NCBI RefSeq assembly: GCF_008254045.1
Contig: NZ_CP042425.1
Location: forward strand, 1,426,001-1,490,000
From: Limnoglobus roseus
GTDB lineage: Bacteria; Planctomycetota; Planctomycetia; Gemmatales; Gemmataceae
Reading direction: 5' to 3'
Length of the DNA: 64,000 nt
Below are positions 1 to 9,375 of the stretch, one piece after another. Numbering within the stretch: position 1 is the first letter of the stretch; each line of letters begins with the position of its first letter. The notes below the pieces were generated by a model. The model was not told where the DNA came from and did no database searches. It saw only the letters and a program-made list of their open reading frames with translations. Both the position numbers and the translations under genes were made by a program.

Positions 1-276
1 TTGGACGTGGCCGTGAAGGAACACCGCTACTTCTACGACCGGGACGACCCGGAGCCGCTCCGGCCGAACGTCGCCGGCTACACCGCCGTGTTCGGCCCGA
101 CGAGCGAGGACGCGATCCGGCAGTTCCCCGAGTTGGAAATCAGCCTCGTCTCGGTGACGGACGTGATCGCGGCGGGCCAGCCGCAATTGCAGATCGAACT
201 GAGGAACCCGACGAACACGGAGCGGGACCTGGAGCGGATCGAGCCGAAGCTCGAACCGTCGGCCGGGTCGCGGTAG
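1..276 (+). CDS. Hypothetical protein, probably 5'-truncated
   Basis: The frame is open from the first base and stops at a TAG after 91 codons, so the true start probably lies outside the window, although base 1 is a possible TTG start. The visible part is acidic, has no signal peptide or membrane segment, and matches no family I recognise. The next gene starts 38 bp downstream on the same strand, so the two may be co-transcribed. Function unknown. Confidence 0.5.
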   Translation: MDVAVKEHRYFYDRDDPEPLRPNVAGYTAVFGPTSEDAIRQFPELEISLVSVTDVIAAGQPQLQIELRNPTNTERDLERIEPKLEPSAGSR

Positions 277-314
277 GTTCGCTTTGACCCTTCGCCCGTA
301 CCCTTGAGGCTCGC

Positions 315-2990
315 ATGGCCGACCCTGCCGACAACCCGCCGCCGAAGCCCGCGTCGCGGCCGGCCGGCACGCCGCCGATGTGGATGGCGGCCGGCGGGCC
401 GGCCCCGGTCGGCCGCAACAAGGCGCTGGTGTTCGGCGCGCTCCTGATCGTGCTGGTGTTCGGCGCGCTGGTCGGCATCCTCATGCTGCCATCGCCGCCG
501 GCCACCACCTACCTCGTGTCGCTGCCGCTGCCGCTGTACGACGACCCGGCCCTGCCGCCGGTCGCGTGGGCCGCCGAGGACGCGAAGCTGCTTGTCGACT
601 GTTTCCCCGGCAACGCCGAGAACGCCTACAACACGCAGGAAAACTTCGAAGGCAAGCTCCAGGCCATCGGCACCGGGAAGCTCCGGGCCGACTGGGGCGA
701 CGAGGACCGCCGGACGCTGGAGAAGGGGCGGCCGTTCGTCTTCCACGTCGTCGGCCACGCGGCCGTCGCCAACGGCCAGGTGTACGTGCTGCCGGTAAAG
801 GCGAGCGCCACCGACCCCACGACGTGGGTGCCCCTCGACCGCGTCCTGAAGGCGATGGCCGATTGCCCCACGCCGAAGAAACTGCTCCTCCTGGACCTCG
901 GTCGGCCGCGGACCAACGCCTTCCAGGGCGTGCTGGAAGACGACGTGACGCCGACGCTGTTTAACTGGCTCACCCAGAAACGGCCCGACCTGCCCTGCCC
1001 CGTGCTGGTCTCATGTTCGGCATTCCAGCAAAGCTCCGTCATCCCGCAGGTCGGCGCGTCGGCGTTCGCGTTCTACGTGGCCGAGGGCCTCCGCGGAGCG
1101 GCCGACGGGTACACCAAGACCGAGCCGGACAACCGGGTGAAGGTCCGCGAGTTGGCGGAGTTCGTCAAGCTCCGCGTCGGCCGGTGGGCGAGACAGAACC
1201 TCGACCTGCCGCAAGAGCCGCGGCTGTTCGAACCGCCCGACTTCGCCGACTTCGACCTGGTCCTCGACGCACCGGCCCCCGTGACCGAGGACGCGACCCC
1301 GCCGCGGAAAAGCGAGTTCGCGAAGGCCGGCACTGTCGACGCGTGGAAGCAACTCGGCGACCTGACGCCCGACGCCGTCCGCCGCGCGGGGCCGCAGATC
1401 GCCCGGTGGGCGGCGGCGGCGGTTCGTGCGGAGCAAATTTACGCAGCCGGCGACCCGCGGGCGGCGAACGCGGCGGTCGATGCGAACACCTGGTGGGCGG
1501 AAGTGGCGACCGCGACCCGGCCGACGGAATCACCGGGCTATCGGGCGCTGGCGGCCGTCGCCCTGCCCCCGGCGAGCGGCACGCCACCGACCGACCCGGC
1601 GGCACCCGTGCTCGCCGCCCTGCGGGCCTATGCCCAGGTCGCGGTGCCGGAATCGAAGGGCAAGATCGACGAGAAAGAGGTCGCGGCCCGCAAGGCGGAC
1701 TTCTACCAACTCGCGGAGAAACTGCCCGCCCCGGCAGCCGCGAAGATCGTCTGGGACTGGCTGATCCGGGAGTACCCCCAACCCCAGCGGCGGCACGTCG
1801 TCTTCGTCGCCAACGCGATAACCGCAGTCCTCCGGAACGAGTCGGAGCCGTTCGCGGAGTCCGCCGCGCTGAAGCGGCTCGTCGGCGTCGATTCGTCGCT
1901 GTTCGACACCGCGGCCGGTCGGCGGGCGGCTAGCGAGTTCCTGCGGGCCGAGGTCGAAACCGCCGCCGCCCTGAAGCCGGGGGCGGACGACTTCGGCTGG
2001 GTGGCCGCCGCGGTCCGGGCCGCCGACCAACAGAAGCGGTCCGCCGATCAACTCTTCCGACAGGCGGATTCGTCCACCAAGATGCGGCCCGCGGAAGACG
2101 CCCTCGCCGCCGTCGCCGAGCGGTTCAAGGACGTCGCGAAGCAACGGGTCGCGCTGGCGGCCGCCCGGACCGCCGCGGACGAGGCCGTCCGCGTCTGCAC
2201 CGGCACGGCCTGGGCCGTGGCCGAGTACGACTGGCCGCCCGCGAAGGAGTGGATTGAGTTGGCGGACCGGGCGACGCAGTTGGCCGACGCCGTGTACCGC
2301 CGACCGCCCGCCGACTGGAATTCGGCCGACCTGATCGTGCGGACGAAGGCCACCGTAGATGCCACGGCCGCGATCCTGAAGCGGTTCGACGCGGCGGCCG
2401 TGAAATCGCTGCTGGACGGTGCCGGGGCCGCGCGGCCGGCGGACCTTCGGCACTACTTCGCCATCCTCGAAACATCACTGCTCGTCGGGGCCGACCGGGG
2501 CAAGGTGTGGGACGCCGTCGGGCAGATCGGCGAGCGGTTGCACCTGGCGACCCGCGCCGACGGCGACCTGATGGAGAACACCAGCCGCGCGCTCACGAAG
2601 GCCCCCGCCCTTCCCCTCGCGCCGCCGAACGGCCGCGACCGACGGGCACGGGTGGCCGTCGGTCTGCTCGAACTCGGCGGCCACCCCGCGGCCGCGAAAC
2701 TGCGGGCCGACCTGACCGACCTGCGGGCATCCGACGAGCGGTGGCCGGCCTTCGCGACCGACCTGCGGCGGGCGTGGGCCGAGGACACGCTCAAGGCGCG
2801 GATGGGGGAACTGGCCCGAGGGGCCGACTGGGACGCCCTCGAACGCCTCGCCCGCGTCCATCCGGTAGGGGCCGCGCCGGCGAGTCCCGATAAGCCGGAC
2901 GTAGCGGATTGGCGGGTCGCCGTGGCGAACCGGCACCGCCTCGACGACAAGGCGTTCCGAGCGTGGCAGAACGACCGCACCGGAAAATAG
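315..2990 (+). CDS. Membrane-anchored protein with a degenerate caspase-like domain
   Basis: 891 aa. A Pro-rich cytoplasmic N-terminus leads to one membrane segment (about residues 37-58). Residues 66-300 have the layout of a peptidase C14 (caspase-like) fold: a GH at 147-148 in HVVGHAA fits the catalytic His, and LLLLDLGRPR (199-208) fits the strand that normally ends LDxC. Gly206 stands where the Cys is expected. The segment FAFYVAEGLRGAADG also resembles the end of metacaspase domains. The remaining 590 residues are Ala/Arg-rich, probably helical, and unassigned. If the fold is right this is a catalytically dead, perhaps scaffolding, caspase homologue. The fold call comes from motif spacing only. 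Confidence 0.6.
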   Translation: MADPADNPPPKPASRPAGTPPMWMAAGGPAPVGRNKALVFGALLIVLVFGALVGILMLPSPPATTYLVSLPLPLYDDPALPPVAWAAEDAKLLVDCFPGNAENAYNTQENFEGKLQAIGTGKLRADWGDEDRRTLEKGRPFVFHVVGHAAVANGQVYVLPVKASATDPTTWVPLDRVLKAMADCPTPKKLLLLDLGRPRTNAFQGVLEDDVTPTLFNWLTQKRPDLPCPVLVSCSAFQQSSVIPQVGASAFAFYVAEGLRGAADGYTKTEPDNRVKVRELAEFVKLRVGRWARQNLDLPQEPRLFEPPDFADFDLVLDAPAPVTEDATPPRKSEFAKAGTVDAWKQLGDLTPDAVRRAGPQIARWAAAAVRAEQIYAAGDPRAANAAVDANTWWAEVATATRPTESPGYRALAAVALPPASGTPPTDPAAPVLAALRAYAQVAVPESKGKIDEKEVAARKADFYQLAEKLPAPAAAKIVWDWLIREYPQPQRRHVVFVANAITAVLRNESEPFAESAALKRLVGVDSSLFDTAAGRRAASEFLRAEVETAAALKPGADDFGWVAAAVRAADQQKRSADQLFRQADSSTKMRPAEDALAAVAERFKDVAKQRVALAAARTAADEAVRVCTGTAWAVAEYDWPPAKEWIELADRATQLADAVYRRPPADWNSADLIVRTKATVDATAAILKRFDAAAVKSLLDGAGAARPADLRHYFAILETSLLVGADRGKVWDAVGQIGERLHLATRADGDLMENTSRALTKAPALPLAPPNGRDRRARVAVGLLELGGHPAAAKLRADLTDLRASDERWPAFATDLRRAWAEDTLKARMGELARGADWDALERLARVHPVGAAPASPDKPDVADWRVAVANRHRLDDKAFRAWQNDRTGK

Positions 2991-3125
2991 CTAAGGCCCG
3001 CGCCGGCGGATCGACCGCCGCCGCCCGGTAAACAGAAGCCGACCCACAACTCCGCCCGCCGGCACGGCGCTAGCGCACAATGATGGGAGAGGAACACGGC
3101 CCACTTTCTGAAAGGATGTGACATC

Positions 3126-5063
3126 ATGAGGATTCGCTCAGTTCTGCTGGCCTGCGCGGTTCTCGCGGTCGGCTCGCGCGGCGGAGCCGCCGACGACGAC
3201 GAGACCAAGCCCTTCGCCTTCTTCAGCCCGCTGGCGACTCTGGACGCCGACAAGTTGCCCGCCGTCGGCCTGACGCGGCCCGCGACCCTCGGCTTCCGGC
3301 CCAACGTCGAGCAGTTCTCCTACGTCTTCGTCTACAACCCGACCAAAGACGAAAAGACCGTGAACGTGGTCCTCTCGGCCGGGACGAAGGCGGGCGGCGA
3401 ACTCGCCCGGACCGCGACCCCCGTCACCGTGCCCGGCGAGCGTCTCGTGCGGGTAGCCCTCGCCGGCAAGGGTACCCCGGCCGCCCCCGTCGCGGTCGTG
3501 TCCACCCCGGCTCCGGCCGACAAGGCGGCCCCGGCGACCGATCCGCCCGGGCAGAAACTCGCCGACCGCACGCTCGTGCTCCGCGTCGAACCGGCGGAAA
3601 AGGCCGAGAACGACGCCGCGGCGGACGCCAAGAAGGTCGTCGAAAAGACCGTTTCGCTCTCGGTCAACCCGCCGCAGAAGCCGATCTTCGACCCCGTCGA
3701 GATCAAGTGCCCCAGCCCCGGCACGCTGTTCGTGACGGTGCGGTTCAACAAGCCCACCGACGTGCCCCTGTTCTCCGACCGGCCGGCGAAGGTGCGACTC
3801 GACCTTCGGCCCGACCTGAAGGAAAACGCCGTCCTCGACCCCGCCACCCTATCACAAGGCACGTTCGAGGCGGACCTGCCCGTCGGCGGCGAGGCCACGC
3901 TGTTCGCCGAAGGGGTGAAGTACAAGGGCAAGGCGGACTCCAAGGTGAAGGTGGCGGTGAGCGTGGACGGGTACGACCGCGCGTTCATCATCGAGACGAA
4001 CTTCGACGGCCGGCCGACCTTGTACTCCGGCCCGTTCGCCAACGTGAAGCTCTCCAGCACGGCGCAAGTGCCGGGCAAGCCGGTCCGCGTGACGGTCGAG
4101 GCCGACAACATCATCACCACCGACCCGACCGTCCTGAGCGTCGAGCGGGTGGTCAAGAACACCTGGGACGACCTGCGAACGTACCCCACGCCGCGCCGGA
4201 ACGACGTCTACGTGAAGGTCGGCGGGGAGAACGACGCCGTCCAGTTCACGCCCGTGGTCACCGACTGGGCAATCGACTACGAGACGAAGAACATCGCCGG
4301 CCGCCGCACCTTCCGCGTGCAGCGCGGCACGGAGAAGTCCGGCGAGGAGACCCGCGAACTGCTGATCGACCGCACCGCCCCGATCGACACCCAACTCATC
4401 GACCTGCCCGCGAAGGAGAAGACGATCACGGGCACCGACCTGCCGCTGAAGGCGGTCGGCCGCGACGCGGAGTCGGACGTCGCCGAGGTGTACTTCTACA
4501 TGGGCGACGCCCCCGGTGCGGACGGCAAGCCGGCCCCCGGTAGCAAGGTCGTCCGCGGGGTGAGAGTGCCGAAGGACGACAAGGCGGGCATCGTGGAAGG
4601 AACGTGGCGGGCAAAGGACCCGATCCGCCTGCCCGAAACCCGCGGCGAGGTTCGCGTCGGGGCACTGTTCGTCAACGGCGTCGGCATGAGCACGCCGGTG
4701 GAGGACACCTTGTACGTCCGTGACCCGGAGAAGAAGGAAGCCGAGAAGGAGAAAGAAAAACCAAAGCGGACGACCGGCACGATCAAGGGCACGGTCGTCT
4801 GGGGCGGGCGGTTATCGCAACCCGACCTGCCGGTGGTCCTCAGCGACGCGGCCGGCAAGGAAGTGAAGAAGACGACCACGGACAGCGCCGGGGCGTTCAC
4901 CTTCAAGGACGTGCCGCCCGGCGAGTACACCGTCTATTCGATTAAGAAAGCCGATCAGAACTCGGACGGGTCGAGTCCGGTCACGGTCGAGGCGGTCGAG
5001 AAGCCCGCGACGGTCGAGATTAACGTGAGCCGCATGAACCCGAAGGTCAAACGGCCGAAGTAG
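3126..5063 (+). CDS. Secreted protein with C-terminal carboxypeptidase-regulatory-like domain
   Basis: 645 aa with a clear signal peptide (MRIRSVLLACAVLAVGSRGG). The long middle part is beta-rich with no recognised catalytic motif. A Lys/Glu stretch (about residues 535-550) links it to a final Ig-like domain of about 90 residues, with GTIKGTVVWGG and GAFTFKDVPPGEYTVY, typical of the carboxypeptidase regulatory-like fold. Probably exported to the periplasm or cell surface. It starts 135 bp after the caspase-like gene, behind an AAGGATG ribosome-binding region, and ends just before a strong terminator. Exact role unknown. Confidence 0.65.
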   Translation: MRIRSVLLACAVLAVGSRGGAADDDETKPFAFFSPLATLDADKLPAVGLTRPATLGFRPNVEQFSYVFVYNPTKDEKTVNVVLSAGTKAGGELARTATPVTVPGERLVRVALAGKGTPAAPVAVVSTPAPADKAAPATDPPGQKLADRTLVLRVEPAEKAENDAAADAKKVVEKTVSLSVNPPQKPIFDPVEIKCPSPGTLFVTVRFNKPTDVPLFSDRPAKVRLDLRPDLKENAVLDPATLSQGTFEADLPVGGEATLFAEGVKYKGKADSKVKVAVSVDGYDRAFIIETNFDGRPTLYSGPFANVKLSSTAQVPGKPVRVTVEADNIITTDPTVLSVERVVKNTWDDLRTYPTPRRNDVYVKVGGENDAVQFTPVVTDWAIDYETKNIAGRRTFRVQRGTEKSGEETRELLIDRTAPIDTQLIDLPAKEKTITGTDLPLKAVGRDAESDVAEVYFYMGDAPGADGKPAPGSKVVRGVRVPKDDKAGIVEGTWRAKDPIRLPETRGEVRVGALFVNGVGMSTPVEDTLYVRDPEKKEAEKEKEKPKRTTGTIKGTVVWGGRLSQPDLPVVLSDAAGKEVKKTTTDSAGAFTFKDVPPGEYTVYSIKKADQNSDGSSPVTVEAVEKPATVEINVSRMNPKVKRPK

Positions 5064-5101
5064 ACCGGAAGCGGGAACGCGATCCGGGATTCATCCGTTC
5101 G

Positions 5102-5131
5102 GGGCACTCGCTTTGCGAGTGCCCTTTTTTT
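5102..5131 (+). terminator. Rho-independent terminator
   Basis: A 10-bp perfect stem, GGGCACTCGC/GCGAGTGCCC, with a 3-nt TTT loop is followed by seven T residues. It lies 38 bp after the secreted-protein gene. The convergent AI-2E gene ends at 5133, so the hairpin may serve both strands. Confidence 0.9.
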
Positions 5132-5132
5132 G

Positions 5133-6209
5133 TCACTCCTCGGCCAGCTTCGCGATCGGCCGGGTCATCTCGATGTTCTCCAGCACGATCTTCGCCACCA
5201 CCGTCAGCGGCACGGCCAGCACCATGCCGGGCAGCCCCCAAATCAGCCCCCACACGGCCAACGCCGCCAGCACGATCAGCGGACTCAGCCCGACCGCCCG
5301 GCCGATCAACAGCGGTTCGACGAGCATCGCGCAGACGAGGTGAATCGTCAGCAGGGCCACGGCCACGCCCAGGGCGAGGGACGTGGTGCCAAACTGCAAG
5401 AGCGTGAACGCCACCGGCACGCTGTAGGCCACGACGCTGCCGATGTACGGGATGAAGTTGCACACGAACGTCAACACGGCCCACAGCACGGCGAACTTCA
5501 CGCCGCACAGCGTCAACACCAACCAGACGGGGACGGCGAACAGCAGGCTCGAAATCGTCTTCGCCTTCAGGTAACTGATGATGGCGGAGTTGATGCGGCC
5601 GGCTACCTCCAAGATTTGCTCGGCCCGGTCCGGCGGGTACGCCTGCCGCACGCGGCCGGGCAGTCGCTCGGCCCCCATGAGCAGGAACAGCAAGTACAGC
5701 CCAGCGACGGCGGCCTCGACGAACCCGGCGAGGGCGACGTTGGCCACGTCCTGCACCACGCCGGGCATCCGCTCGGCCAGGTATTCTTCCGGCCGCTTCG
5801 CCCCCGCCCCGCCCGGCGACATCACCCACGCCGGCAATTTCGCCCCCACGGTCCCCTGGAATTCTTCGACCAGGCGCAGCACGTTACCCTTCAACGTCGG
5901 GGCTTCTTCGGAAAGGCTCAGAAGGTTGGCGTAGGCGAACATCGACACGATGAGGAGGCTACCGACGGCCGTGCCCGCCAGGAGAACGAGGGCGAGCGGC
6001 GCGGCCACGCCGGACCGCCGCATCCGCGAGTAATAGGGCAAGAGCACGTACGCGAAGAACGTGGCGATCAGCAGCGGCCGCAGCACCGACGCGAGTTGGC
6101 CGAGCATCCACCACCCGGCCGCGACGACCACGATCACATGGGCGACCGTTTGAAGTTTCCCCCGCTCGCGGGGCGGTTCGGGGGCAGGCAATGGGGGATC
6201 GGGCAACAT
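5133..6209 (-). CDS. AI-2E family transporter (UPF0118/PerM-like permease)
   Basis: 358 aa polytopic membrane protein. Membrane segments are visible from about residue 24 (VAHVIVVVAAGWWMLGQLASV), through a pair around 65-110, to a cluster between 155 and 340. The overall plan and the C-terminal stretch with LSPLIVLAALAVWGL and GLPGMVLAVPL are typical of the AI-2E/PerM family. Members export or take up small molecules, and some act as Na+/H+ antiporters, so the substrate is not predictable here. It is convergent with the upstream secreted-protein gene. The ATG at 6209 is the only start upstream of the first membrane segment. Confidence 0.85.
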   Translation of the reverse strand: MLPDPPLPAPEPPRERGKLQTVAHVIVVVAAGWWMLGQLASVLRPLLIATFFAYVLLPYYSRMRRSGVAAPLALVLLAGTAVGSLLIVSMFAYANLLSLSEEAPTLKGNVLRLVEEFQGTVGAKLPAWVMSPGGAGAKRPEEYLAERMPGVVQDVANVALAGFVEAAVAGLYLLFLLMGAERLPGRVRQAYPPDRAEQILEVAGRINSAIISYLKAKTISSLLFAVPVWLVLTLCGVKFAVLWAVLTFVCNFIPYIGSVVAYSVPVAFTLLQFGTTSLALGVAVALLTIHLVCAMLVEPLLIGRAVGLSPLIVLAALAVWGLIWGLPGMVLAVPLTVVAKIVLENIEMTRPIAKLAEE

Positions 6210-6623
6210 CGGTCACCTGTGGCGTTCCGGGGGACATCTTAATTTCACGGAGTTCGGCGCGAAATGCGAGGGCCGATCTCACACATTCTGGTCCTCCGGC
6301 TAGCCTTGAGATCGAACATCGACCAGCACTGGTGATTCTCACCGCACCACTGCCCGAAAAATGGACATACTCTTGTTCGGCGGGGGTCCGAATTGCAATT
6401 TTTTCGCCGCCGCTTCACCTGAAAATGCGATGAGTTACGGCGAACGCTCGCTCGTCGCGCAGACTTTGGCCCAATGATTGCATAAGATACCTCCGTCGAC
6501 TCCCACCCCATACGGTGCTAGCCACCGTTCTCGACAACTTCCCCGTGCCACGCGACGAACGGCGTGAATGAGACCCGCAACGGTTGCGGTGCTTCTCTGT
6601 TTGACCTCACGAGAGACGGATCG
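6210..6623. other. Intergenic region, no gene seen
   Basis: About 410 bp between the divergent AI-2E gene and the next plus-strand gene. It is more AT-rich than its surroundings around 6350-6430. Open frames here are short and resemble no protein. It probably holds divergent promoters; I could not assign -35/-10 boxes. Confidence 0.5.
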
Positions 6624-7091
6624 ATGCGGCGAATTGCGAAACGGGCGGCAGTGTTGGTGGCGGTGCTGGGTGTCGGGGGAGCTTCGTCCAGTTGGCTGAA
6701 ATCTTCGGGGTACGACTTCTGGCAGTACTCGACTTACCGCAAGCAGTTGCAGGAAGGCGTAACCGCGTCCGAAACCCTCGACCTCCATCTTGAGGCTTCG
6801 GAAGAGCGACTGTCGCTGAAGGAAGCGGCCGTGCGGGACTTCCTCGATAACCGGACGACGTTCGCCGGCCTGATCGATCAGTTCCAGCAGGCGAACGAAA
6901 ACAACGGCCACCTGGTGCGGTACATGCACGACTACTACCCCACGGCCGACGCCCGCGAGATTGCAGCCCGGAACGCGATTCTCTTTATCAGCGCCAGCCT
7001 TTCGCCGGACCTTTCCCACCGGGGAGCAATCCTGAACCAGGTGCGGTCGGAATTCGATCGCCAGTTCCCCCACGCAAACCCCGCGCTCTAG
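6624..7091 (+). CDS. Hypothetical exported protein, paralogue of the next gene
   Basis: 155 aa from the ATG at 6624, which follows a GAGAG ribosome-binding site by eight bases. An upstream in-frame ATG at 6564 would add 20 residues ahead of the signal peptide, so I prefer the later start. MRRIAKRAAVLVAVLGVGGASS is a signal peptide or N-terminal anchor. The rest is helical and charged, with a likely coiled coil around residues 30-75. The segment LKEAAVRDFLDNRTTFAGL parallels NEMILRDVIDGRVELPAA in the next gene. The two lie in tandem and probably arose by duplication. Function unknown. Confidence 0.6.
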   Translation: MRRIAKRAAVLVAVLGVGGASSSWLKSSGYDFWQYSTYRKQLQEGVTASETLDLHLEASEERLSLKEAAVRDFLDNRTTFAGLIDQFQQANENNGHLVRYMHDYYPTADAREIAARNAILFISASLSPDLSHRGAILNQVRSEFDRQFPHANPAL

Positions 7092-7197
7092 TCCGCCGCC
7101 GATCTTCACGGCGTCTTCACTCGGCCGACGGCCGAATCCTCTCAGTCGATTCGTTCATTAACGGGACCCCAATCCGGGGTTTCCTCAGGGAGAGGTC

Positions 7198-7686
7198 ATG
7201 CCCCGTATTCGCAAGCTTCGGGTGGTGTCGGTGGCGGTTCCGGTAGCGCTGTTTGTCGTCGCGAGCACGGCTTGGGCTGATCCCCTCCTCGCCGAATCGA
7301 TGGGCCTGGACGTGTGGGAAATCGGCCGGTTGGAGAACGACTTGAAGCAGGCCAACCACGAAACGGCGCGGCTGGAAACGGCGCTTCAGGACACGCAAGA
7401 GATCATGGTCTTGAACGAGATGATCCTGCGAGACGTGATCGACGGGCGGGTTGAACTCCCGGCGGCCGCGAAGCGGAAGTGGGAGGCCAACAAGTATCGC
7501 AAAATCATCCGCGAGCACCTGGACATGAATCGCACCGGGGCGAACTACGAAGAAAAGACCGCCCACGACCTGTACCTGCGTGCCATCCACGAGAGCCAAA
7601 AGCGGGCCGACCACGACGCCCTGTGCCAACGCCTTCGCGCCGAGTACCAGGCGGCCTACCACACCCTCCCGGAACTCCGGAACTGA
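7198..7686 (+). CDS. Hypothetical exported coiled-coil protein, tandem paralogue
   Basis: 162 aa with a signal peptide (MPRIRKLRVVSVAVPVALFV, probable cleavage after STAWA). A strong coiled coil follows (about residues 45-85, including RLENDLKQANHETARLETAL), then a basic helical domain. An AGGGAGAGG ribosome-binding site lies just before the ATG. It resembles the preceding gene in length, signal peptide, coiled coil and the xxLRDVIDGR-type helix, and both end with a helix containing RAEYQxxY- or RSEFDRQF-like sequence. No enzyme motif is visible. Probably a periplasmic structural or regulatory protein. Confidence 0.65.
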   Translation: MPRIRKLRVVSVAVPVALFVVASTAWADPLLAESMGLDVWEIGRLENDLKQANHETARLETALQDTQEIMVLNEMILRDVIDGRVELPAAAKRKWEANKYRKIIREHLDMNRTGANYEEKTAHDLYLRAIHESQKRADHDALCQRLRAEYQAAYHTLPELRN

Positions 7687-7802
7687 CAGTCCAACGGTCT
7701 GCCTGGAAGTACACGCCACAACGGCACGTCGTGATCCCGCAAGGAGATCGACGTGCCGTTGTCGCTTGAATGACACACCGTTTCGGCCCCGTCCTGTTCC
7801 AA

Positions 7803-8204
7803 TCACGCGGCCTTCTTCAACGGGTGGCTGAACGACCACTCGTGGCCGAACGGGTCGACGATCTTACCGTAGCGGTCGCCCCAAAACATATCCGCGGCCG
7901 GCATCGTCACCGTCGCGCCGGCGGCCACCGCCTGGTCGATCGCCGCGTCGCAGTCCGGCACCATGAGGTGCAGCGTCACGGGCGACCCCGCCTCTGCCTT
8001 CGGGGCACGACTCTTCCCGCCGCAGTATTCCGGGAAGTCGTCGCACATAAACAGTTGAGAGTTACCGATCTGCAGGGCCGCGTGCATCAATCGCTTGCCG
8101 TCCTCGGACGGCATTCGCATCAACTCGATGGCACCGAGTGCCTGCTTGTAAAAGTCGATGGCCTGGGCCGCGCCGTTGACCACGAGATGGGGTGTGAGGG
8201 ACAT
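7803..8204 (-). CDS. VOC family protein, PhnB-like
   Basis: 133 aa. Two beta-alpha-beta-beta-beta half-repeats of the vicinal oxygen chelate (glyoxalase/bleomycin resistance) fold are visible: MSLTPHLVVNGAAQAIDFYKQ at the start and DCDAAIDQAVAAGATVTMP in the second half. The ending WGDRYGKIVDPFGHEWSFS is diagnostic of the PhnB-like/DUF1428-type subgroup. Members bind small ligands, sometimes with a metal, and many have no known reaction. It is convergent with the preceding gene and divergent from purN. No operon partner suggests a substrate. Confidence 0.85.
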   Translation of the reverse strand: MSLTPHLVVNGAAQAIDFYKQALGAIELMRMPSEDGKRLMHAALQIGNSQLFMCDDFPEYCGGKSRAPKAEAGSPVTLHLMVPDCDAAIDQAVAAGATVTMPAADMFWGDRYGKIVDPFGHEWSFSHPLKKAA

Positions 8205-8380
8205 GGAAACTACCTCCGATAGAAACCAGGGGATCAGAACACCTGTTCAGTATCGGCACCCGCGCAGCCCGGCTTTGAGGAAATGTTGCCGGCGTGACGG
8301 AACTGCCGAACCCGAGGCTGTTCAACGGCGGTTCCAGATCGTAACCTGGGAAGCGGTACTCCGTTCTCAGGAACATCATC

Positions 8381-8968
8381 GTGCGCCTGGTCGTCCTCAT
8401 CAGTGGGTCCGGCACCACGCTCCAGAATTTCATCGACCGCACCCGCGACGGCCGCCTGGACGCGACCATCCTCGGCGTAATTTCCAGCAAGCCCGGCGTC
8501 CTCGGCGTGGAGCGGGCGCGGGCGGCGGGGTTGCCGGTGGCGTTCGTGGAGCCGAAGCCGCGGGACACGTTCTCGGAGCGAGTCTTCGACGTGGTGCGGA
8601 CCTTCTCGCCGGACCTCGTCTGCCTCGCGGGCTGGCTGCACCTCGTGACGATTCCACCGGACTTCCGCCGCAAGGTCGTGAACATCCACCCGTCGCTCCT
8701 GCCCGCGTTCGGCGGCAAGGGCATGTACGGCCATCACGTCCACGAGGCGGTGCTGAAGGCCGGCGAGCCTGTCAGCGGTTGCACCGTCCACTACGCCGAC
8801 GACACCTACGACACCGGCCCGATCATCCTTCAGCGATCCGTGCCGGTGCTGTCGGACGACACCCCGGACGCGCTGGCGAAGCGGGTGTTCGAAGCCGAGT
8901 GCGAAGCCTACCCCGAGGCGATCCGGTTGTTAGGTGGCTCCAACAACCATCAGCGCACCGATACTTGA
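8381..8968 (+). CDS. purN: Phosphoribosylglycinamide formyltransferase
   Basis: 195 aa from a GTG start. The enzyme transfers a formyl group from 10-formyl-THF to glycinamide ribonucleotide, third step of de novo purine synthesis, in the cytoplasm. ISGSGTTLQNFID near the N-terminus is the phosphate-binding loop. VVNIHPSLLPAFGGKGMYG holds the catalytic Asn and His, and DDTYDTGPII contains the catalytic Asp. Length is normal for PurN. It stands alone, not in a pur operon. Confidence 0.93.
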   Translation: MRLVVLISGSGTTLQNFIDRTRDGRLDATILGVISSKPGVLGVERARAAGLPVAFVEPKPRDTFSERVFDVVRTFSPDLVCLAGWLHLVTIPPDFRRKVVNIHPSLLPAFGGKGMYGHHVHEAVLKAGEPVSGCTVHYADDTYDTGPIILQRSVPVLSDDTPDALAKRVFEAECEAYPEAIRLLGGSNNHQRTDT

Positions 8969-9002
8969 GGGCTGTTCCAACGGCGATCACGAGCAGTGAG
9001 AA

Positions 9003-9278
9003 ATGCGGATGATGACTTCGCGAGAACTCTTTGTCATGGGCCTTGCGCTGTGCGGATTCTGCCTGCTGATGGCGGCCTTCGTCAGCATCGGTGTCTACGT
9101 CGGGACCGTAGCGGGAGGCGATAGGCGGTGGCAAATCTTCGGCGGATTTGCGGGGTTCGCCACTTTGGTGTTGTTCATTTCGAGAGTGGTATTGCGCGAA
9201 ACTTCGGTTGAAACTGGCTGTCTAGTAATCATAATGGCATTTATGTTGGTACTAATCTATCTCACGCCCCTGCGGTGA
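9003..9278 (+). CDS. Small membrane protein
   Basis: 91 aa with three predicted membrane segments (about residues 9-30, 42-60 and 70-88) separated by short charged loops such as GGDRRWQ and RVVLRETSVE. No known family recognised. Base composition is more AT-rich than neighbouring genes. The start is at 9003 or three codons later. Its short length makes the call moderate, but the clean alternation of hydrophobic and charged segments supports a real protein. Confidence 0.5.
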   Translation: MRMMTSRELFVMGLALCGFCLLMAAFVSIGVYVGTVAGGDRRWQIFGGFAGFATLVLFISRVVLRETSVETGCLVIIMAFMLVLIYLTPLR

Positions 9279-9375
9279 TTCGAGATGACTGTGTGGCAAT
9301 GACATTCGGATTGACGTCTCGTCTATTCCTTGCAATCGTTAAAGTTCGCCGCCGCGGATCGCCGATGATAGCGAC

